The notes beneath the pieces are model-generated. The model did no database searches and was not told the DNA's origin. It was given only the letters and a program-made list of their open reading frames with translations. Below are positions 24,730-32,632 of a stretch of DNA of 40,912 nt, piece after piece (positions within the stretch are counted from its first letter, which is position 1; each line of letters opens with the position of its first letter). This DNA comes from Deltaproteobacteria bacterium. Lineage in GTDB: Bacteria > Desulfobacterota > Desulfomonilia > UBA1062. The DNA lies in contig JAHDKO010000024.1 of the NCBI GenBank assembly GCA_018436855.1, positions 1 to 40,912 on the forward strand, read 5' to 3'. The position numbers and the translations under genes are program-made.

Positions 24730-25565
24730 TGATCGAATGCCGCAATGTCTCGTACCGCTATGATGTTCCCGGCTCCGGATGGGCCCTGTGCGATGTGAGC
24801 TTCACGCTGGACCAGGGAGAGAAGGTCGCGGTGATCGGTCCGGCGGGCTCGGGCAAGACCACGCTGATCCAGCTCATCGATGCGCTGATCCTCCCGGTTC
24901 AAGGCGATATCCTCTACGACGGGGAGAGTGTCCTGTCCCTGTCCAAGGCGAGAAAGCTCACTTCCGTCCGGAGGCGCATCGGGGTCCTGTTCCAGTTCCC
25001 GGAGCACCAGTTCTTCCATGAAACCGCGTATGACGAGCTCACCTTTGCCCTGAGGAATTTTTTCGATCTCGATGAGGAAGAGATCGAGCGCCGGGCCCGG
25101 GAGGTGGCCGGAAGGTTCCAGCTGGATATCGGCGTGCTCGGGCAGGTCTCTCCCTTTTGCCTGAGCTCGGGCGAGAAAAGGAAGCTCGCCCTGGCCTCGG
25201 CCCTGCTCTCCTCGCCTGAAGTGCTGATTCTCGACGAGCCCACGGCCGGGATGGACGCCTCGGGGAGGAGGGAGCTCACCCGGCTCATCGCGGGCCTGAA
25301 GGACGTGACCATCATCCTGGTCACCCATAACCTGGAGGACTTTCTGGGGATCGTGGACCGGTGCATCATTCTCTCTGAAGCCCGGTTGGTCGCGGATATC
25401 CGGAAGGATCAGCTTAGATGCCGCCTGGATGCGTTCACGTCCGCGGGCATCGTGCCGCCCCTGGTGCTGCGCGTCCAGAACTGGCTGGCAGAGGAGGGCG
25501 TGAACCTTCCTTTCACGGTGTTCGACGTGGAGCAGCTCATCGGGCTGCTGAGGCGGACGGGATAG
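24726..25565 (+). CDS. EcfA-like ABC transporter ATPase, without partner genes
   Basis: The 279-residue protein is an ATPase of the energy-coupling-factor / cobalt-type group. Walker A is GPAGSGKTT, the Q-loop is LFQFPEHQFFHETAYDEL (the FPEHQ segment is typical of EcfA), the signature is LSSGEKRKLALASAL, Walker B VLILDEPTAGMD and the switch histidine VTHN. It overlaps the polX stop (ATGA). No EcfT or substrate-binding S gene is adjacent, so its membrane partners are elsewhere or absent. Substrate cannot be inferred. Confidence 0.85.
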   Translation: MMIECRNVSYRYDVPGSGWALCDVSFTLDQGEKVAVIGPAGSGKTTLIQLIDALILPVQGDILYDGESVLSLSKARKLTSVRRRIGVLFQFPEHQFFHETAYDELTFALRNFFDLDEEEIERRAREVAGRFQLDIGVLGQVSPFCLSSGEKRKLALASALLSSPEVLILDEPTAGMDASGRRELTRLIAGLKDVTIILVTHNLEDFLGIVDRCIILSEARLVADIRKDQLRCRLDAFTSAGIVPPLVLRVQNWLAEEGVNLPFTVFDVEQLIGLLRRTG

Positions 25566-25649
25566 CCCGAGCCTTTTCCTCTTCCGTTAAGCGGGGATAC
25601 TTCGCTCTGAACCCGGGAATCCTCACGCCTGCGTAAGGCTGTTGCGTAT

Positions 25650-25678
25650 TGACTAATGGATGACGCGGTCTTAATGTA
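25650..25678 (+). promoter_or_regulatory. Candidate sigma-70 promoter for the bifunctional nuclease gene
   Basis: TTGACT (25650-25655) lies 17 bases before TAATGT (25673-25678). The gene start is 20 bases downstream of the -10, with an excellent AGGAGG between. The -35 is strong and the -10 weak. Confidence 0.45.
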
Positions 25679-25697
25679 TTCTATAGGAGGAAGAGCC

Positions 25698-26216
25698 ATG
25701 CCAGGTTTCGTGGAGATGAAGGTCGCCGGAATAGCCCTGGACCCCACCAACAATGCCCCCATCGTTGTCCTGCGGGATACCGAAGGCAAGTTCGTGCTCC
25801 CCATCTGGATCGGCATCATGGAGGCGAGCGCCATCGCCGCGTCGCTCGAGGGCATCCGCTATTCCCGGCCCATGACTCATGACCTCTTCAAGTCCGTGAT
25901 AGAAACACTCGGCGTGCAGGTGGAAAAGATCGAGGTGGTGGATATCCGGGACAATGTTTTCTATGCCCTGATCACCTTGGACGACAACGGGAACAAGGTC
26001 ACGGTCGACGCCAGGCCTTCCGACGCCATCGCCATCGCCTTGAGGCTCGACTGCGCCATATTCGTGGCGGATCACGTGGTGAAAGACGCAATCCGGGTGG
26101 AGACCAACAAGGAGACGGGCGGCAAGGTCATCGTAGGCTTTGAACAGGACCAGGAAAAGCTCAAGGAGATCCTGGAGAAGATGAGCCCGGAAGATTTCGG
26201 AAAGTTCAAGGCCTGA
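25698..26216 (+). CDS. Bifunctional nuclease (BFN/DUF151) domain protein
   Basis: The 172-residue protein matches the BFN family: LDPTNNAPIVVLRD, LPIWIGIMEASAIA, RPMTHDLF, VDARPSDAIAIALR. The family is named for DNase/RNase activity reported for a plant member; bacterial function is unsettled. A short acidic/lysine tail follows the domain (QEKLKEILEKMSPEDF). The ATG has AGGAGG seven bases upstream. It is followed by a 214-base gap. Confidence 0.92.
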   Translation: MPGFVEMKVAGIALDPTNNAPIVVLRDTEGKFVLPIWIGIMEASAIAASLEGIRYSRPMTHDLFKSVIETLGVQVEKIEVVDIRDNVFYALITLDDNGNKVTVDARPSDAIAIALRLDCAIFVADHVVKDAIRVETNKETGGKVIVGFEQDQEKLKEILEKMSPEDFGKFKA

Positions 26217-26390
26217 TTCCTCTCTGTCTTAGCTGCATTGCACGGGAGAAGAAAAGTGTGTGCCCGTCCTCCGGCGAGAGGCGGGGGCGAACCCTTCCGA
26301 TCCTGCATCCCCGGCCAAGGAAACAGCGCCTCCATTTTCACAGTAAAACAGCCTAGTTTCCGGTAAAGACCTGAAAAACGGGTTTTATTG

Positions 26391-26419
26391 TTGATACAAG
26401 GCAACTCATTGTGTATCTT
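26391..26419 (+). promoter_or_regulatory. Candidate promoter of the histidine kinase operon
   Basis: TTGATA (26391-26396) and TATCTT (26414-26419) are 17 bases apart. The start codon is only 11 bases past the -10, so the transcript would begin within or next to the AAGGAG site at 26423-26428, giving a very short leader. The remaining gap 26217-26390 shows nothing I can name. Confidence 0.4.
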
Positions 26420-26430
26420 TACAAGGAGAT

Positions 26431-28725
26431 ATGGGCTCCCGGGGCACATCACAGACCAGCGCGAAACGGATCAGCAAGGCCATATTCCAGACCATGGTGG
26501 AAAAGGCCGGTGACGGGATCTTTGTCTATCAGGGCAGCCGGTTTTTCTATGTGAATCCCGCCTTTGAAAAGATGCTGGGCTACAGTGCCGGAGAGCTGGA
26601 GGGTATGAGCTGGCACGACGTGGTACATCCGGACTCCCTGGAGATGGTGGAGCAGCGCTATGCACACCGGCTCCGGGGAGACGACGTTCCCTCCCGGTAC
26701 GAGGTGGCCTTTGTCACACGGCGGTCCCAGAGCCGGATCATATCCCTTTCCCCCTCGGTCATTCTGCTGGGCGGTGAGCCGGCAACCCTGAACATTGCGC
26801 GGGACATCACCGAGCGCAGGCAGATGGAGGAATATCTCACCTCGTATAATGAGTTCCTCAAAGGACTCATCGAGAACTCGAGCGATGCGATCATCGCATC
26901 GGATCTCATGGGGAATGCGCTGATATTCAACAAGGCGGCTGAGGAGATCACCGGATACTCGGCTGCGGAGATGCTCTCGCGCAAGATCAATATCGACGAT
27001 TTCATGGGCAGGGGCGAGCGCCGGCGGATCCTCTCGCTGCTGGATCAGGGCACCCAGGAGAAGCCTTACCGGCTGGTCGCGGAGGAGACCACGCTCTATG
27101 TCAAGGGCGGGGCGCTCATCCCCATCTCGCTCTCGGCCTCCTATGTCTATCAGGCCGGCAGGCCCATTGCGGGCATCAGCATCTTCCGCGATCTGAGGCC
27201 ATTTCAGGAGGTGCAGGAGAGACTCAAGGCCTCCGAGGAAAAATATCGGATTCTGGTAGAGAATGCCAAGGACGGCATTTTCGTCTACCAGGACCATTTC
27301 TTCAAGTACACCAATCCGCGGTTCCGTGAGCTCATGGGCTACACCAGCGAGGAGCTGAGCTCCATGGGGTTTCGCGACCTGGTGAGGCCCGAGCTCGCGG
27401 AGCTCATCGAGTCGCGGTACGATAAGAGAATCAGAGGCGACGCGGTGCCCGAGGAGTACGAGATCGCCCTGCGGTCCAAGGACGGCACGTGGCGGGCCTT
27501 CGAGATCTCCCCTTCCATCATCCGGTTCGAAAAGCGGCCCGCCACGCAGAACATCATCCGCGACATCACGCAGAGGCGCATGCAGCAGAAGGCCCTGCGT
27601 GCCTCGGAAACCAAGTATCGGGCCACCGTGGAGCACACCGGCACGGCCATCATGCTCCTGGAGGAAAACCGCATCGTCTCCCTGGTCAACCGGCAGTTCG
27701 AAAGGCTCACGGGCTTCAGCCGAGAGGAGATCGAAGGCAAGGTTCCCTTCACGAAGATCGTCCATCCCGACGACCGGGAACGCATGGTGGGCTATCACAG
27801 GGCCCGCAGGGAGGGGAAGAAGGGCATACCCTCCGAATACGAGTTCAGGGTCGTGGATAAATCGGGCAGGGTCAGGGACGCCTTCCTCACCATCGGCCTG
27901 ATTCCGGGGACCAGGCAGAGCATCGTCTCCATCATGGACATCACGGAGAAGAAGAGCATGGAGCGGGAGCTGGAGCAGGCCCGGAAGATGGCGGCCCTGG
28001 GGGAGATGTCGGCCCACGTCGCCCATGAGGTGAGAAACCCGCTCCAGAAGATCAAGACCGGGATGGAGCTCCTCCGCAATTCCCGTCCCCTGGAGGAGCG
28101 GCAGATGAAGATCCTCCAGGGGGTGACGAGCGGCATCGACACCCTGGAGAAGTTCGTGACCCAGATCCTCGAATGGACGCGCTCCGGCAAGGCGAACTTC
28201 AAGAGCTACAGCATCAGCAACATCATTGAAGGCCTCCTGTTCAACCGCGCCGACCAGTGTGCGGACCAGGGGGTCGAGGTGAGAACCTCATTCGATTCAG
28301 AGCACGATCGGATCATGGTGGATGGGACCCAGATACGGCAGCTCATCGAAAACCTCATCGACAATGCCCTGGACGCCATGCCCGAGGGGGGGATGCTCAC
28401 GGTCTCCACCTCCCTGGCGCCGGGTCGTGTCTTCAAGGGCCGCAACCATGAATTCGTCTCGGACGCCATGGAGATACGCGTGGCGGATAACGGATGCGGC
28501 ATGGAAGAGCACGACATGCAGCAGATCTTTCAACCGTTCATTACCAGGAAGGCCCGGGGCACCGGGCTCGGGCTGGCGCTCGTGCGGAAGATCGTGGACA
28601 TGCATCACGGCGAGGTCGCCGTATCGAGCAGTCCGGGCAAGGGCTCCTGTTTCGTTGTTTTCGTTCCCGTGGATCAACCGGCGGTCGAAAACCCAGTCGC
28701 CGGTAGTGGTGAGGACCTGCAATGA
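26431..28725 (+). CDS. Sensor histidine kinase with four PAS domains
   Basis: The 764-residue kinase has no membrane segment, so it is cytoplasmic. Four PAS/PAC units occupy about residues 15-125, 140-255, 270-385 and 390-512; units 1 and 3 resemble each other (DGIFVYQ and RGDxVPxxYE in both). The dimerisation helix carries the phospho-accepting H532 in AHVAHEVRNPLQKIK, and the ATPase has NLIDNALDAMPEGG, VADNGCGMEEHD and GTGLGLALVRKI. The PAS ligands cannot be read from sequence. The stop overlaps the regulator gene by four bases, so the two form a two-component pair. Confidence 0.92.
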   Translation: MGSRGTSQTSAKRISKAIFQTMVEKAGDGIFVYQGSRFFYVNPAFEKMLGYSAGELEGMSWHDVVHPDSLEMVEQRYAHRLRGDDVPSRYEVAFVTRRSQSRIISLSPSVILLGGEPATLNIARDITERRQMEEYLTSYNEFLKGLIENSSDAIIASDLMGNALIFNKAAEEITGYSAAEMLSRKINIDDFMGRGERRRILSLLDQGTQEKPYRLVAEETTLYVKGGALIPISLSASYVYQAGRPIAGISIFRDLRPFQEVQERLKASEEKYRILVENAKDGIFVYQDHFFKYTNPRFRELMGYTSEELSSMGFRDLVRPELAELIESRYDKRIRGDAVPEEYEIALRSKDGTWRAFEISPSIIRFEKRPATQNIIRDITQRRMQQKALRASETKYRATVEHTGTAIMLLEENRIVSLVNRQFERLTGFSREEIEGKVPFTKIVHPDDRERMVGYHRARREGKKGIPSEYEFRVVDKSGRVRDAFLTIGLIPGTRQSIVSIMDITEKKSMERELEQARKMAALGEMSAHVAHEVRNPLQKIKTGMELLRNSRPLEERQMKILQGVTSGIDTLEKFVTQILEWTRSGKANFKSYSISNIIEGLLFNRADQCADQGVEVRTSFDSEHDRIMVDGTQIRQLIENLIDNALDAMPEGGMLTVSTSLAPGRVFKGRNHEFVSDAMEIRVADNGCGMEEHDMQQIFQPFITRKARGTGLGLALVRKIVDMHHGEVAVSSSPGKGSCFVVFVPVDQPAVENPVAGSGEDLQ

Positions 28726-30206
28726 GAAAAGACAATCCGTCCATGCCGGAAGAAAGAGACCGCGACAGCTGGGGGAAGAAGAGGATCCTGCTCGTCGACG
28801 ACGAACAGGTTTTTCTGGAACAGCTCAAAGACGCGCTTCTGTCCTCGAGCCTCGATCTGGTGATCGAAACCGCCAGCGACGGGCTGGATGCGCTGAAAAA
28901 GCTGAGCGTCACGCCTCAGGACATCGTGATCACGGACATCCGGATGCCCCGGATGGACGGATACGCCCTGCTCAAGGAGATCCAGAAACGCTACCCCTCC
29001 ACCTATGTGGTGGTCATCACCGCCTTCGGATCGGTCTCCGGCGCCGTTGAGGCCATGAAGTACGGCGCCAGCGATTTTCTGGAAAAGCCCTTCAACATGA
29101 ACACCCTGGAGCTCTCCCTGACCAAGATCATCCGTCAACAGGAGATCCTTCGCGAGAACATCGAGCTCAAGGGGCGCATCTCCCAGTATGCCGAAGGCCT
29201 GGATCAGCTCGTGGGCTCGAATGCGAAGATGCAGAAACTCTACGACCAGATCATCACCGCGGCCGACACCAGCCTCACCGTGCTCATCCTGGGGGAGACC
29301 GGAACGGGCAAGGAGCTCGTGGCCCGGTCCATCCATTCCCGCAGCGACCGGAGGTCGAAGCCGTTCGTGACCATCAACTGCGCGGCCGTGCCGGAGAACC
29401 TCCTGGAGTCGGAGTTTTTCGGGCACGAGAAGGGCGCCTTCAGCGGCGCCGTCACCCAGCGCATCGGAAAGTTCGAGAAGGCCCACACCGGCACCCTGTT
29501 CCTGGATGAGATCGGCGACATCCCGCTGGACCTCCAGGCAAAGATCTTGCGGGTCCTGGAAGACGGCAAGATCACCCGCCTGGGAAGCAACCGGGAGATC
29601 GATCTGGATTTCCGGGTCATCTGCGCCACGAACCGCCCCATTCAGAGCATGATCAAGAAGGAGCTCTTCCGCGAGGACCTCTTCTATCGCATCAGCGTCC
29701 TTCCCATCATTATCCCGCCGCTCAGGGAGCGCAAGGACGACATCTCGCTTCTGGTGAGACATTTTATCGAAAAGCACGGGGAGAAGTTCAACTCCCCGGT
29801 CAGGGGGGTGTCGCGGGAGGCCATGAATCAGCTCCTGGCCTATTCGTGGCCCGGCAATGTCCGGGAGATGGAGAACGTGGTCCAGCGCGCCATGGTCTCC
29901 TGCCGCTCCGAACGGATCGAGCACTTCCCGGATCTGGGGAAAGACCTTCACGAGGCGGCAACGGGCCCGGCCGAGGAAGCGGCGGACGATCCCACCATCT
30001 GGGTGGACGCAGGCGAAGGGGCCGGGTACCACGCCATCAAGCAGAATCTCATCGAGCAGTTCGAGCGCCGGTATTTCGAGCACCTCCTGAAGAAGCACCG
30101 CGGGGTCATCGCCGAGGCTGCGCGGGAATCGGGGCTGAACTACAAGACATTCTATCTCAAGGCGGAAAAGTATAACCTCACCAGGAAGAGGGCCCGTGAA
30201 GGTTAG
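28722..30206 (+). CDS. NtrC/AtoC-family sigma-54-dependent response regulator
   Basis: The 494-residue regulator has a receiver domain (20-135) with phospho-acceptor D72 in VITDIRMPRMDG, a sigma-54 AAA+ domain (165-400) with Walker A GETGTGKE, Walker B LFLDEIGD and ATNRPI, and a C-terminal Fis-type helix-turn-helix (AEAARESGLNYKTFYLKAE). The sigma-54-contacting loop reads GAFSGA (238-243) rather than GAFTGA. It would activate sigma-54 promoters when phosphorylated by the kinase next to it. No TGGCAC-N5-TTGC promoter is apparent in the adjacent gaps, so the targets are elsewhere. Confidence 0.94.
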   Translation: MRKDNPSMPEERDRDSWGKKRILLVDDEQVFLEQLKDALLSSSLDLVIETASDGLDALKKLSVTPQDIVITDIRMPRMDGYALLKEIQKRYPSTYVVVITAFGSVSGAVEAMKYGASDFLEKPFNMNTLELSLTKIIRQQEILRENIELKGRISQYAEGLDQLVGSNAKMQKLYDQIITAADTSLTVLILGETGTGKELVARSIHSRSDRRSKPFVTINCAAVPENLLESEFFGHEKGAFSGAVTQRIGKFEKAHTGTLFLDEIGDIPLDLQAKILRVLEDGKITRLGSNREIDLDFRVICATNRPIQSMIKKELFREDLFYRISVLPIIIPPLRERKDDISLLVRHFIEKHGEKFNSPVRGVSREAMNQLLAYSWPGNVREMENVVQRAMVSCRSERIEHFPDLGKDLHEAATGPAEEAADDPTIWVDAGEGAGYHAIKQNLIEQFERRYFEHLLKKHRGVIAEAARESGLNYKTFYLKAEKYNLTRKRAREG

Positions 30207-30324
30207 GGAAGTATCCCCGAAGGCGGATCCCCGGAACCTCGTTGATTTTTGCCGGCAGCCTGTATACACTCGAGATTCGCTCTGCAGGACTTCCAGCCAT
30301 CGGCGTACGCCCGGGAGACGATAA

Positions 30325-31725
30325 GTGGAAATTTCGAGCAGAAGAACGATCGTTCTCGTGGTGGCGTCTCTCTCGTCGTTCCTGACGCCGTTTTTGGGTT
30401 CCTCGGTCAACATCGCGCTGCCCGCAATCGGGGATGCGTTCTCCATGGATGCCCTCATGCTCAACTGGGTCTCCACCTCCTATCTCTTCGCATCGGCCGT
30501 CTTTCTCCTGCCCTTCGGCAGGATGGCGGACATCTACGGGAGAAGGCTGGTCTTTGCCTGGGGCGTCGCGATCCTTACCCTGGGCTCGTTTCTCGTCGTC
30601 CTGAGCCCTTCAGCCGGCTTCGTTATCGGGTTTCGCGTCATGCAGGGGCTCGGAAGCTCCATGATATTCGGCACCGGGGTGGCCATCCTCACCTCGGTCT
30701 ATCCGCCGGAAGAACGCGGAAGGGCGCTGGGGATCAACGTGGCAGCGGTCTATCTGGGGCTCTCCCTGGGGCCGTTCCTGGGCGGGATCATGACCGAGCA
30801 TCTGGGGTGGGAGAGCATCTTTCTGGCGGTCGTCCCCATCGGACTGGCGGTCCTGGCCCTGACAATCCTGTGCGTGAGGGAGGAACGGGGAGGCGAGGGC
30901 GGCACCATCGACATCCCCGGGTCTGTGGTCTACTCGGGTTCTCTGGTCGCCCTCATGTACGGGTTTTCCCGCATCCAGGAGGCACCCGGGATGGTACTGG
31001 TGCTCGCAGGCATCGCGGGCATGCTCGTATTCCTCGCGTGGGAAAAAAGGGCGCGGCATCCCCTGCTGAAAATCGGCCTGATCACCCGGAACCGCCAGTT
31101 CGCCATGTCGAATCTGGCCGCCTTCATCCATTACAGCGCCACCTTTGCCCTCACCTTCCTCATGAGCCTCTACCTCCAGTACATCAAGGGCATGAGCCCC
31201 CAGCAGGCAGGCCTGATCCTGGTATCCCAGCCTCTGGTCATGACGCTCTTCTCCCCTCTGGCGGGCAGGCTCTCCGACCGGATTGCGCCGCGGGTGCTCG
31301 CCTCGGTGGGCATGGCCGTCACCAGCCTGGGGCTCTTTCTGCTGGTGTTTCTCACCGACAGGGCAGGTACGGCGCAGATACTCGTGCCCCTCCTGATCAT
31401 CGGCCTGGGGTTCGCGTTTTTCTCCTCCCCCAACACCAATGCGGTAATGGGCGCGGTGGACAGGAGAATGTACGGCCTTGCCGGCGGGTTCATCTCCACC
31501 ATGCGGGTAACGGGGCAGGCCATGAGCATGGGGATCGTGCTCATGCTCTTCGCCCTTTTCATCGGGGCCAACGCCATCACGCCCGAGCTCCATCCCGCCT
31601 TCATGCAGAGCATGAGGATCGGATTCATCATCTTCTCTTTGCTGTGCGGCCTGGGCATCTTTGCCTCGCTGGCCCGGGGAGCGAATCGCGGGCAGGCGGC
31701 GGATTCTCCCCGGCAGCGGAGCTGA
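30325..31725 (+). CDS. MFS exporter, DHA2-type
   Basis: The 466-residue membrane protein shows about 14 hydrophobic helices, as in the drug:H+ antiporter-2 family, with motif A GRMADIYGRRLVFAWG after helix 2 and the antiporter motif C-like GLSLGPFLGG in helix 5. The start is GTG 30325, with GGGAG upstream. It could export a drug, metabolite or cofactor; substrate is not determinable. A weak TTGATT/TATACA pair lies upstream at 30242-30268 with a short 15-base spacer. Confidence 0.88.
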   Translation: MEISSRRTIVLVVASLSSFLTPFLGSSVNIALPAIGDAFSMDALMLNWVSTSYLFASAVFLLPFGRMADIYGRRLVFAWGVAILTLGSFLVVLSPSAGFVIGFRVMQGLGSSMIFGTGVAILTSVYPPEERGRALGINVAAVYLGLSLGPFLGGIMTEHLGWESIFLAVVPIGLAVLALTILCVREERGGEGGTIDIPGSVVYSGSLVALMYGFSRIQEAPGMVLVLAGIAGMLVFLAWEKRARHPLLKIGLITRNRQFAMSNLAAFIHYSATFALTFLMSLYLQYIKGMSPQQAGLILVSQPLVMTLFSPLAGRLSDRIAPRVLASVGMAVTSLGLFLLVFLTDRAGTAQILVPLLIIGLGFAFFSSPNTNAVMGAVDRRMYGLAGGFISTMRVTGQAMSMGIVLMLFALFIGANAITPELHPAFMQSMRIGFIIFSLLCGLGIFASLARGANRGQAADSPRQRS

Positions 31726-31762
31726 GCCGGCTTAGGGGGCGTCTGCTTGAAAAAATTTGCGG

Positions 31763-31791
31763 TTGATCCGGGTCCGGGATATTTCTATTCT
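31763..31791 (+). promoter_or_regulatory. Candidate promoter of the nicotinamidase gene
   Basis: TTGATC (31763-31768) and TATTCT (31786-31791) are separated by 17 bases, about 40 bases upstream of the start codon. Both hexamers match four of six consensus bases. Confidence 0.45.
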
Positions 31792-31834
31792 CTATCCGGA
31801 CGTTAACAAATGCCGGGTTATGGAGGAATGTGCC

Positions 31835-32515
31835 GTGAAGCTGAAAGATCTGGTTTATGTGAGAACAGGCAAGCCCGCCTTCGGTGATGCCCTGGCGGTC
31901 ATCGACATGCAGAACGATTTCATCCCCGGGGGGGCGCTGGCCGTGCAGGAGGGAGACGCCATCATCGAGGGGATCAACCGGGTGATGGGGCTCTTCAACC
32001 GATCCGACCTCCCTGCGGTGCTGACCCAGGACTGGCATCCCGCAGATCATCGCTCCTTTGCCTCGGCTCACCCGGGAATGAGTCCCTATGACCCCTTCGA
32101 GGCACAAGGAATCGGCCCGGTCCTCTGGCCCGACCACTGCGTGCAGGGGAGTCACGGGGCGGGCTTTCACAAGGATCTGGAAACCCGCTATGCCCATGCC
32201 GTGATCCGCAAGGGCTATCACCGGGATATCGACAGCTATTCGGGGTTTCTGGAAAACGACGGCAAAACCCGGACAGGCCTGGACGGTTATCTCAGGGACC
32301 GGGGCACGAGGAGGCTCTTCGTCTGCGGCCTCGCCCTGGACTACTGTGTTTTCTTCACCGCGTCCCACGGCCGCGACCTGGGGTATGAGGTCTGTGTCAT
32401 CGCCGACCTGGCCAGGCCGGTGGGCTCGCCTCCGGACAGTCTTTCCAGCGCCCTGGACACCATGTCGGGCAAAGGGGTCCGCTTTGTCCGCTCAGGCGAT
32501 CTCCTGCCGGGCTAG
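31835..32515 (+). CDS. pncA: Nicotinamidase / isochorismatase-family amidase
   Basis: The 226-residue hydrolase probably converts nicotinamide to nicotinate for NAD salvage. The catalytic triad is D24 (AVIDMQNDF), K126 (VIRKGYHRDIDSYSGF) and C171 (CGLALDYCV), and the metal ligands are D66, H68 and H72 in DWHPADHRSFA, all diagnostic of nicotinamidase rather than plain isochorismatase. The start is GTG 31835, with GGAGG eight bases upstream; ATG 31820 overlaps that site and is less likely. It stands convergent to cheA. Confidence 0.92.
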   Translation: MKLKDLVYVRTGKPAFGDALAVIDMQNDFIPGGALAVQEGDAIIEGINRVMGLFNRSDLPAVLTQDWHPADHRSFASAHPGMSPYDPFEAQGIGPVLWPDHCVQGSHGAGFHKDLETRYAHAVIRKGYHRDIDSYSGFLENDGKTRTGLDGYLRDRGTRRLFVCGLALDYCVFFTASHGRDLGYEVCVIADLARPVGSPPDSLSSALDTMSGKGVRFVRSGDLLPG

Positions 32516-32632
32516 GCGCTGTAAACAAACCGACGATTCGCAGACATACCGAGCTTAGAGCAGTCTTGTCACCAGAGGCGCAGCCGGAGTATCAAGGCCG
32601 CCCGTCAATCAATCCATGACTCCCATGTAGTA

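Noticed and set aside
26231..26300. Possible terminator after the bifunctional nuclease gene
   Set aside because: Only a weak, bulged stem can be drawn around CCTCCGGCGAGAGG and no T-run follows.
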